Part shown: positions 9,869 through 16,037 of the stretch, piece by piece | Position numbering within the stretch: the first letter of the stretch is position 1 | Layout of the letters: the number at the start of each line of letters is the position of its first letter | Origin: Sphaerisporangium perillae | GTDB taxonomy: Bacteria; Actinomycetota; Actinomycetes; Streptosporangiales; Streptosporangiaceae | Direction of reading: 5' to 3' | Length of the DNA: 64,000 nucleotides | NCBI RefSeq assembly: GCF_023276435.1 | Contig: NZ_JALLPO010000042.1 | Coordinates: forward strand, 1 to 64,000 | Made by a program: the position numbers and the translations under genes | Notes under the pieces: generated by a model | The model's input: only the letters and a program-made list of their open reading frames with translations | Database searches by the model: none | What the model was told of the DNA's origin: nothing

Positions 9869-10390
9869 CTAAGCGGAGGCGCGGTTCCGGCCGTAGGCGG
9901 CGGGGGTGACGTAGGGGGCGGCGAAGGCGGCCCACACCAGCTTCCCGTGGCCCTCCATGATCCTCCAGCCCCAGGAGCAGCTCAGGCTCTCGACCAGGTG
10001 CAGCCCCCGGCCGGTCTCGGCGAAGTAGTCGGCCTCGGTCACGACGGGCGGCCGGTCCTGGGAGTCGAAGACGGCGCACACGAGGTGGGACGCGCGGTGG
10101 AGCAGGCGGAGCCGGGTCGGCTCACCCGCGTGCCGCACGGCGTTGGTGACGAGCTCGGAGACCACGAGGCGCGTGTCGTAGGCCAGCTCGGACAGACCCC
10201 AGTTGTTCAGAGTCGCCACGGTGAAGTCCCGCGCGATCTTGATCGATGCTCCCGTGCGGCCAAGGCCGCCCAGCTCGGCGCCCACAGGCTCCCAGGCGTC
10301 GCCCTCCATCGCCGGCAGCAGCCACCATGGAGCCTCACCCCGTACCACCGATCGCCGGCGTGCCTGGTGTGCGGTCATCAAGGTCCTCAC
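9869..10390 (-). CDS. ATP-binding protein, anti-sigma (RsbW-like) HATPase family
   Basis: A 173-residue histidine-kinase-like ATPase without a dimerisation or receiver domain. The N box is ELVTNAVRHAG near residue 80 and the G box is TGRGLHLVESL near residue 128. Such small ATPases are very abundant in streptomycete-type actinomycetes and are often paired with XRE/DUF5753 regulators, as here, where the regulator is divergent with a 251-bp intergenic region. A start at 10375 (MTAHQ) is also possible. The function is probably partner-switching regulation; the partner is unknown. Confidence 0.8.
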   Translation of the reverse strand: MRTLMTAHQARRRSVVRGEAPWWLLPAMEGDAWEPVGAELGGLGRTGASIKIARDFTVATLNNWGLSELAYDTRLVVSELVTNAVRHAGEPTRLRLLHRASHLVCAVFDSQDRPPVVTEADYFAETGRGLHLVESLSCSWGWRIMEGHGKLVWAAFAAPYVTPAAYGRNRASA

Positions 10391-10454
10391 TACGCTTGGG
10401 CCGTTTCACGCGGTCCGGACATGACGGAGACAGTCAATCTTTCTTCACAACTCG

Positions 10455-10476
10455 TACGTATGCAAGTACGGATGCA
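10455..10476. promoter_or_regulatory. 12-bp-spaced direct repeat in a divergent promoter region
   Basis: TACGTATGCA at 10455-10464 and TACGGATGCA at 10467-10476 are nearly identical and start 12 bp apart. They lie between the divergent ATPase and XRE genes, in a region otherwise AT-richer than its surroundings. A regulator binding site is inferred. Confidence 0.35.
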
Positions 10477-10641
10477 CGTGCAGAACCCCCCTTTTTCCCT
10501 AGATAGATGAGATATAGCCCCTAATGCCGGATTTATCGTAAAAGTCCGCACAAATGGGTGTGCAACGGAGACCTGGTGTACGAGGCATGGCCGGGGATGA
10601 GACACTGTCGGCTCATTCATCCGTGGCTCCAGGGAGCTCGC

Positions 10642-11547
10642 ATGATCTCGGCGCTCGGGCAAGACGACACGCCAGGCGGACACATCCTGGCCTACGCGCG
10701 CGGCGGACCGACCGCCCTGCGCATCCTGCTGGGCGCCCACCTGCGCCGGCTCCGCACCGCCAAGGGCATCACCCGCGAGGACGCGGGCGAGGCCATCCGC
10801 GCCTCACACGCCAAGATCAGCCGCCTGGAGCTCGGCCGGGTGGGCTTCAAGACCCGCGACGTCAGCGACCTGCTCACGCTCTACGGGGTGACCGAGCCGG
10901 AGGAGCGCGGGACCTTCCTCCTACTCGCGCAGCAGGCCAACACCCCCGGCTGGTGGCACAAGTACAGCGACCTCCTGCCGACGTGGTTCGAGCTCTACGT
11001 CGGCCTGGAGGAGGCCGCCTCGATCATCCGCACGTACGAGATCCAGTTCGTCCCCGGCCTCATCCAGACCGAGGACTACGCGCGCGCCGTGATCATGCTC
11101 GGTCACTCCGAGGCGTCCGCCGAGGAGATCGACCGCCGCATCGCGCTGCGGATGACCCGGCAGCGCCGCATCACCTCGCCCGACGGGCCGCGGCTCTGGG
11201 CCCTGGTGGACGAGGCGGCGCTGCGGCGCCCGCTCGGCGGCACGAAGGTCATGCGTGCCCAGGTCGACCGTCTCCTGGAGCTGACCGAGTCGCCCGACAT
11301 CACCCTCCAGGTCGTCCCGTTCGGCCAGGGCGGCCACGCGGCGGCGGGCGGCCCGTTCACGATCCTGCGCTTCACCGAGCGCGACCTGCCGGACGTCGTG
11401 TACATGGAGCAGCTCACCAGCGCCCTCTACCTCGACAAGCGCGAGGAGACCGACCCTTACATGAAGGTCATGGACCGCCTGTGCGTGGAGGCCGCCACCG
11501 TGGTCGAGTCCCGCCGCTTCCTGGACGCGCTCCGCAAGGAGATGTAA
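10642..11547 (+). CDS. XRE-family regulator with DUF5753 domain
   Basis: A 301-residue DNA-binding protein. The helix-turn-helix covers about residues 30-85 (LRRLRTAKGITREDAGEAIRAS, with the recognition segment ISRLELGR). The rest is the DUF5753 domain, recognisable from the YEIQFVPGLIQTEDYARAV segment. ATG 10642 has GGGAG five bases upstream and is preferred over an in-frame ATG at 10558. Homologues act with a small DUF397 protein and an RsbW-like ATPase in development or antibiotic control. Here the ATPase is divergent and no DUF397 gene is visible. Confidence 0.88.
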   Translation: MISALGQDDTPGGHILAYARGGPTALRILLGAHLRRLRTAKGITREDAGEAIRASHAKISRLELGRVGFKTRDVSDLLTLYGVTEPEERGTFLLLAQQANTPGWWHKYSDLLPTWFELYVGLEEAASIIRTYEIQFVPGLIQTEDYARAVIMLGHSEASAEEIDRRIALRMTRQRRITSPDGPRLWALVDEAALRRPLGGTKVMRAQVDRLLELTESPDITLQVVPFGQGGHAAAGGPFTILRFTERDLPDVVYMEQLTSALYLDKREETDPYMKVMDRLCVEAATVVESRRFLDALRKEM

Positions 11548-11561
11548 GACACTTCACATCC

Positions 11562-11582
11562 TTTCGCGTATATATGGCGAAA
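11562..11582. promoter_or_regulatory. inverted repeat TTTCGC/GCGAAA before the DJ-1 family gene
   Basis: Arms TTTCGC and GCGAAA are separated by the AT-rich GTATATATG. The element begins 14 bp after the XRE stop codon and ends 50 bp before the next start. It could be an operator overlapping a -10-like TATATAT sequence, or a weak terminator. Confidence 0.35.
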
Positions 11583-11632
11583 TGTCGGGCACGAGCTAGC
11601 GAGGAAGGAAAACGCAGCTCAGAGGAGGCATC

Positions 11633-12178
11633 ATGCTTCAGGGCAAGACGATCGCCTTTCTGGTCGCTCCCGAGGGCATCGAGCAGGTCGAGCTGACCGA
11701 GCCGTGGAAGGCCGTGCAACAGGCCGGCGGCACGCCCCGCCTGATCTCCACCCGGCACGGCAAGGCCCAGGCCTTCAACCACCTGGACAAGGCCGACAGG
11801 TTCGACATCGACGCCACCGTCGATGAGGTCAGCGTCGACGACTTCGACGGCCTCGTGCTCCCGGGCGGCGTCGCCAACCCCGACAACCTCCGGCTCCACG
11901 ACAACGCCGTGCGGTTCGCGCGCGGATTCTTCGACGCCCGCAAGCCGGTCGCGGCGATCTGCCACGCGCCGTGGACGCTCATCGAGGCACGCGTCGTCGG
12001 CGACCGCGCGCTCACCTCCTGGCCCAGCCTGAAGACCGACCTGCAGAACGCGGGCGCGTCCTGGGTCGACCAGGAAGTGATGATCTGCACGAACGGCCCG
12101 AACAAGCTCATCACCAGCCGCAAGCCCGACGACCTCAAGGCCTTCTGCCAGGCCGCCATCGACGCCTTCGGCGATTAG
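11633..12178 (+). CDS. DJ-1/PfpI family protein
   Basis: A 181-residue single-domain protein of the DJ-1/PfpI class I glutamine-amidotransferase-like fold. The nucleophile elbow AICHAPW carries the conserved Cys near residue 105 followed by His, and an N-terminal Glu (PEGIEQVEL) is in the usual position for the third catalytic residue. Length matches the PfpI/YhbO group. GAGGAGG lies six bases before the ATG. Members act as proteases, glyoxalases or protein deglycases in stress responses; which applies here is not visible. Confidence 0.9.
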   Translation: MLQGKTIAFLVAPEGIEQVELTEPWKAVQQAGGTPRLISTRHGKAQAFNHLDKADRFDIDATVDEVSVDDFDGLVLPGGVANPDNLRLHDNAVRFARGFFDARKPVAAICHAPWTLIEARVVGDRALTSWPSLKTDLQNAGASWVDQEVMICTNGPNKLITSRKPDDLKAFCQAAIDAFGD

Positions 12179-12326
12179 CCGGAAACGGGAAGGCGCCCCC
12201 CAAGGACACGGTCGCGCGTCGTCGCGCCCGGGAAGCCGCCATCTCGTTGTGGGGGCCATCGGTCTCTGCCATGCTTTCCGCCATCAGCGGCAGAAGGGCA
12301 TGTCGCCTGGCACGAAAGATCCTGAC

Positions 12327-13214
12327 ATGACCGAGGTCTTCACGCTCGGCGAGGCACTGGGCGTCGTCTCCGCCGACCGTCTCCGCCATGACACGGACGT
12401 GCGCCTCGACGTCGCCGGTGCCGAACTGACCGCCGCCGTGGGCCTCGCCCGGCTGGGCCACTCCGTGACCTGGCTGGGCCGGGTCGGCGCCGACGAGCTC
12501 GGCGCGCGCATCGTCACCGTGCTACGCGGCGAGGGGGTCGACGTCTCCCACGTGCAGTCCGACCCCGGGGCGCACACCGGCCTGGCGATCAGGCAGCGGC
12601 GCATCGGCCGGGTCGGCCACGTCGTCCACTACCGCGGCGGGTCGGCCGGCTCCCGGCTCGGCCCCGGCGACATCCCCGCGCGGGCCCTGCAGGCGGCCAA
12701 GGTCCTGCACCTCACCGGGATCACCCCGGCGCTCAGCGGCACCGCGTGGAGCGCCGCCCACCACGCGATCAAGCTCGCCCGCGAGGCCGGCGTCACGGTC
12801 TCCGTCGACGTGAACCACCGGCCGCAGCTCTGGGTCGACCGCCAGGAGGCCGTCGAGGCGCTGACCGAGCTCGCGACCGGCGCGGATGTGCTGTTCACGA
12901 ACCAGGACGAGCTGCAGCTCATCGAGCCGGCGATTGGAACGGTCCGCGAGCTGGTGGTCACCCGGGCCGGCAAAGGGGCGAGCGCCACGATCAACGGCAT
13001 GCGGTACGACGCGCAGGCCGCACCGGTGACCGTGGTCGACCCGGCGGGCGCGGGCGGCGCCTTCGCCGCCGGCTACCTCAGCGGCCTGCTGGAAGAACTC
13101 CACCCGACCGACCGGCTCCGCCGCGGCTCCGCGCTCGCCGCCTTCACCATCGCCAGCACCAGCCACTGGCAAGGCCTCCCCACCCGCTCCGAACTCCCGC
13201 CCCTCACCTTCTAG
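12327..13214 (+). CDS. PfkB-family sugar kinase homologue with altered active site
   Basis: About 295 residues resembling 2-keto-3-deoxygluconate kinases of actinomycetes: GEALGV at the N terminus, then VAGAELTAAVGLARLG, and LHLTGITPALS. The family's C-terminal signature normally reads GAGD, whose Asp is the catalytic base. Here it reads DPAGAGGAFAAG, so the Asp is replaced by Gly (codon GGC near 13053). The Asn of the N-terminal substrate motif (AGAESNVA-like) is also replaced, by Thr. The protein may be inactive as a kinase or have a different role. ATG 12327 is chosen; ATG 12300 is an alternative. Confidence 0.82.
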   Translation: MTEVFTLGEALGVVSADRLRHDTDVRLDVAGAELTAAVGLARLGHSVTWLGRVGADELGARIVTVLRGEGVDVSHVQSDPGAHTGLAIRQRRIGRVGHVVHYRGGSAGSRLGPGDIPARALQAAKVLHLTGITPALSGTAWSAAHHAIKLAREAGVTVSVDVNHRPQLWVDRQEAVEALTELATGADVLFTNQDELQLIEPAIGTVRELVVTRAGKGASATINGMRYDAQAAPVTVVDPAGAGGAFAAGYLSGLLEELHPTDRLRRGSALAAFTIASTSHWQGLPTRSELPPLTF

Positions 13215-13260
13215 CCCGACACTCCCTCGCCCCTGGCCGCCGGATCGCTCCCCGGCCGGC

Positions 13261-13353
13261 CGAGGACGGGTCAGGCCGGCCGAGGACGGGTCAGGCCGGC
13301 CGAGGACGGGTCAGGCCGCGGGAACAGACCGGTCGAGGACAGACCGGTCGAGG
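13261..13353 (+). repeat. two adjacent tandem repeats
   Basis: Three copies of a 20-bp unit (CGAGGACGGGTCAGGCCGGC) run from 13261 to about 13320. They are followed by two copies of a 15-bp unit (ACAGACCGGTCGAGG) at 13324-13338 and 13339-13353. They fill the gap between convergent genes and end 5 bp before the DoxX stop codon. Confidence 0.9.
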
Positions 13354-13358
13354 GCGAG

Positions 13359-13733
13359 TCAGAAGGAGTACGGACCAAAGCGGCCCCAGGCCACCACGGC
13401 GAACAGCACCAGGAGCACCAGGTTGACGACGATCACCGGGTACTCCTTGCGGCGGGCGTGGGTGACGGTGGCGCCCACCATGACCAGCGCCAGTCCGAGT
13501 GCGGCCAGCGGCACCAGCACGGGTGCGATGTCCAGGACCGCGGGCAGGATCAGGCCGAGCGCGCCCAGGATCTCCAGCGCCCCGATGGCCTTGACCACAC
13601 CGGGCGAGAAGTCCTCGGCCCAGGCCATACCGGAGGCGGCCAGCTTCTCCTTCGGCTGACTGATCTTCATCAGTCCGGCGGCGAGGAACGCGAGGGCGAG
13701 CAGGGCGGCGACGATCCACAGAACGATGTTCAT
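13359..13733 (-). CDS. DoxX-family membrane protein
   Basis: A 124-residue integral membrane protein with four predicted hydrophobic segments, beginning MNIVLWIVAALLALAFLAAG. The GLMKISQPKEKL segment after the first helix is typical of the DoxX/DoxX-like family. Function in this family is poorly defined; links to redox or thiol stress are known for some members. The start at 13733 is chosen because upstream in-frame sequence is not family-like. A perfect palindrome lies 27 bp upstream and probably controls it. Confidence 0.82.
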   Translation of the reverse strand: MNIVLWIVAALLALAFLAAGLMKISQPKEKLAASGMAWAEDFSPGVVKAIGALEILGALGLILPAVLDIAPVLVPLAALGLALVMVGATVTHARRKEYPVIVVNLVLLVLFAVVAWGRFGPYSF

Positions 13734-13759
13734 CGGGGGTCCGATCCGAGAGGAGGCAA

Positions 13760-13773
13760 CTTGAAGCTTCAAG
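13760..13773. promoter_or_regulatory. perfect 14-bp palindrome upstream of doxX-like gene
   Basis: CTTGAAGCTTCAAG is fully self-complementary and lies 26 bp before the DoxX start. The TTGAAG half site resembles operators of MarR/HxlR-type regulators that often control DoxX genes. No such regulator gene is adjacent. Confidence 0.5.
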
Positions 13774-14253
13774 CGACTGTAGGGCGCATCAACTTGCAGC
13801 GTCGACACGTGGAGGCGGTCCGCGGCTTCGTCTTCGCCCCCCTCACCAACACGCAGACCCGGCAGCTACACGAAATCGGACGCCGCATAGCGATTCGCCC
13901 GCGCTTACCATCCAGGTACATAGGAGAGGGCGTTAGCCCTGGTCGGCAGGCCATTCTTTGTGCCGATTCCGCGCCGACGGTTCTCCGATGCTCCGCTATG
14001 GCCACCTGCCGCAAAGAAAGTCCTGGTGGAAGCTGTCACGCAGATGGACTGCCGGTATCAGTGCCGAGTTCGGCAGCTTTCTGAACCCCGCCGAACCGAC
14101 GACTTTCAAGGCGCTGCTGGCCCACGCCGAGCGAAACGGCGCAGGTCCCCCGCCGTACGCCGGCGCCGACACCGCCGCACCACTCCTCGCCGACCCGGCG
14201 CCGAAGAAGACACCACACCTGGCGAGGAGGAAGAGGCCACCCGCACGCCAGGT
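13774..14253. other. gap without a convincing gene
   Basis: Two overlapping plus-strand frames (from about 13958 and 13960) translate into partly protein-like segments, AEFGSFLNPAEPTTFKALL in one and APLWPPAAKKVLVEAVTQMD in the other. Neither has a clear ribosome binding site and both end in low-complexity Arg/Pro sequence. A frame-disrupted remnant of a small gene is possible, but I cannot name a family. Confidence 0.3.
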
Positions 14254-14355
14254 GGGGAAACGGCTGCGCTCTGATGTTCGAGGTGAAGGGGAAACGGCTG
14301 CGTTCTGGTGTTCGAGGTGAAGGGGAAACGGCTGCGTTCTGGTGTTAGAGGTGGA
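14254..14355. repeat. three tandem copies of a 34-bp unit
   Basis: Units start with GGGGAAACGGCTGCG at 14254, 14288 and 14322, an exact 34-bp period with two or three substitutions. The last copy runs into the 3' end of the P450 gene, whose stop codon is at 14345-14347. The unit has no strong hairpin. Confidence 0.9.
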
Positions 14356-15850
14356 GGGGGAGGTGGGCTAGGCGCCAGGAGCCGGGCATGGGTTGGCGGT
14401 CGAGGTCCTCGGGAGCGACGGCCAGAGCCAGGGCGGGGAAGCGCCTGAGCAGCGCCTCGAACGCGACCTCCCCCTCCTGGCGCGCCAGCGCGGCCCCGAG
14501 GCAGTAGTGCATGCCGTGCCCGAACCCCACGTGGTTCTCCTTGCGGCCGTCCGGCTCGCGGGTGATGTCGAGCCGTTCGGGCTCGTCGAACTCGCGGGGA
14601 TCGTAGTTGGCGCCGACCAGCACCGCCATCACGGCCTCGCCCTTGCGCACCGGCATGCCGCCGATCTCGAGGTCCTGCGCGGCGTACCGCAGCCGGGTGG
14701 CCTGGACGGGCCCGCACCAGCGCATCAGCTCGTGGACGGCGCGGGGCATCAGCGCGGGGTCCTCGCGGAGAAGGGCCAGCTGGTCGGGATGGGTGAGCAG
14801 GGCGGCGACCCCGTTGCCGATCAGGTGGGCGGTGGTCTCATGGCCCGCCAGGACCAGGGTCAGGACGAGCGTGACCATCTCGGTGTCGCTGAGCCGGTCG
14901 CCGTCCTCGTCGTGGGTGCGGATGAGGCCGGTCAGCAGGTCGGCGGTGGGCGCGGCCCGTCGGCGTTCGATGAGCTCGTGGATGTGCCGCACCATGTCGC
15001 GCAGGGCGGTGGCCATGCCGCCCGATTCGAGCGTCACCAGGGCCTTGCCCCATTCGCGCCACTGCGCGCGGTCCTCTTCCGGGATGCCCACCAGCTCGCA
15101 GATCACCGTGATCGGCAGCGGGTAGGCGAAGTGTTCCATCAGGTCCACGACGCCGTCCTGCCCCAGGACGGCCAGCCGGTCGAGGAGCCCTTCGGTGATC
15201 TCTTCCACGCGGGGGCGCAGCTCCGCGACGCGGCGCGCGGTGAAGGTGCGCGACACGAGCTTGCGCAGCCGCAGGTGGTCGGCGCCGTCGGCGTCCAGGA
15301 TGCTGTCGAGCACGTACTGCGCGTACTCCTTGGGGACGCCGCGCGCCTCGATCTCCCTCTCGCGGATGTTCTTCAGGTCCATGCCCGTGACGTTCGCCGG
15401 GTCGTTCACGAAGCGCGGGTCGCCCAGGACCATCTTGACGTCCTCGTAGCGGGTGACGAGCCAGATCGGCGTGCCGCGCCCGAAGAAGGAGCCTCGTACC
15501 AGGGGCGCCTGCTCGCGCAGCCGCGAGTATCCGCCGAACGGGTCCCGCATGAGCTCGAAGTCCATCATGTTGACCATGCCGGCCGCGTCCGCCGGGGCAG
15601 CCGTCGCGCTGGCCATGTCCGTCGCGCTGGCCATGTCCGTCGCGCTCGTCATGTCGGTCGCGCTCGTCATGTCCGTCATGTTCGTCGCGCTCACGCTGGT
15701 CGTGTCGCCCACGCTGGTCGCGTCCCTCACGCTGGTCGCGTGGCTCATGCTGGTCGCGTCGGTCACGCGTGTCGCGTCCGTGGTGGTCGTGGCGTCCGTG
15801 GTGGTGGTGCTCGTGGTGCCGGTGGTGCCTGGGTCGGCCGAAGTGCCCAT
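14345..15850 (-). CDS. cytochrome P450 with N-terminal hexapeptide-repeat extension
   Basis: A 501-residue P450, about 90 residues longer than typical soluble bacterial P450s. The conserved core begins near residue 94 (MMDFELMRDPFGGYSRLREQ). The I-helix oxygen-activation motif AGHETT, the K-helix ExxR (HELMR) and the heme loop FGHGMHYCLGA with its Cys ligand are intact. Residues about 18-85 are Thr/Asp/Ala/Met-rich hexapeptide repeats (TDATSV, TDMTSA and variants). GAGGAGGG lies 6 bases upstream of the ATG at 15850, whereas the internal Met codons near the core have no such site, so the extension is probably translated. Redox partner and substrate are unknown; no ferredoxin gene is adjacent. 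Confidence 0.92.
   Translation of the reverse strand: MGTSADPGTTGTTSTTTTDATTTTDATRVTDATSMSHATSVRDATSVGDTTSVSATNMTDMTSATDMTSATDMASATDMASATAAPADAAGMVNMMDFELMRDPFGGYSRLREQAPLVRGSFFGRGTPIWLVTRYEDVKMVLGDPRFVNDPANVTGMDLKNIREREIEARGVPKEYAQYVLDSILDADGADHLRLRKLVSRTFTARRVAELRPRVEEITEGLLDRLAVLGQDGVVDLMEHFAYPLPITVICELVGIPEEDRAQWREWGKALVTLESGGMATALRDMVRHIHELIERRRAAPTADLLTGLIRTHDEDGDRLSDTEMVTLVLTLVLAGHETTAHLIGNGVAALLTHPDQLALLREDPALMPRAVHELMRWCGPVQATRLRYAAQDLEIGGMPVRKGEAVMAVLVGANYDPREFDEPERLDITREPDGRKENHVGFGHGMHYCLGAALARQEGEVAFEALLRRFPALALAVAPEDLDRQPMPGSWRLAHLPLHL
15603..15830 (-). repeat. 18-bp minisatellite inside the P450 gene
   Basis: Near-identical 18-bp units run from 15603 (GTCGCGCTGGCCATGTCC at 15603-15620 and again at 15621-15638) and then diverge gradually towards 15830. 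The period is six codons, so copy-number changes keep the reading frame. Confidence 0.9.
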
Positions 15851-16037
15851 GCTTGCCCTCCTCGAGCGTCGGGTGAGGTCGCGCCTGGTGATCTCCTCCT
15901 TGCCGCCGTCTCCGCGATGCTCGACTACCCCGGAACGGGGGCGCCGCGGAGTAAGGAGGACCGCGTAGATCTATGCGCGCTCCGGACGTTCCTCAACCCT
16001 GCCGCACCGCAACTGTGGCACTGGCGTGAACCCGTCT

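Noticed and set aside
13261-13353. Repeated 20-bp units resembling a CRISPR array
   Set aside because: The copies are directly adjacent with no unique spacers and no cas genes are nearby; it is a simple tandem repeat.
13958-14320. Plus-strand frame of 120 codons in the gap before the P450
   Set aside because: No ribosome binding site, runs into the 34-bp array, and has no recognisable domain; kept only as a possible remnant.
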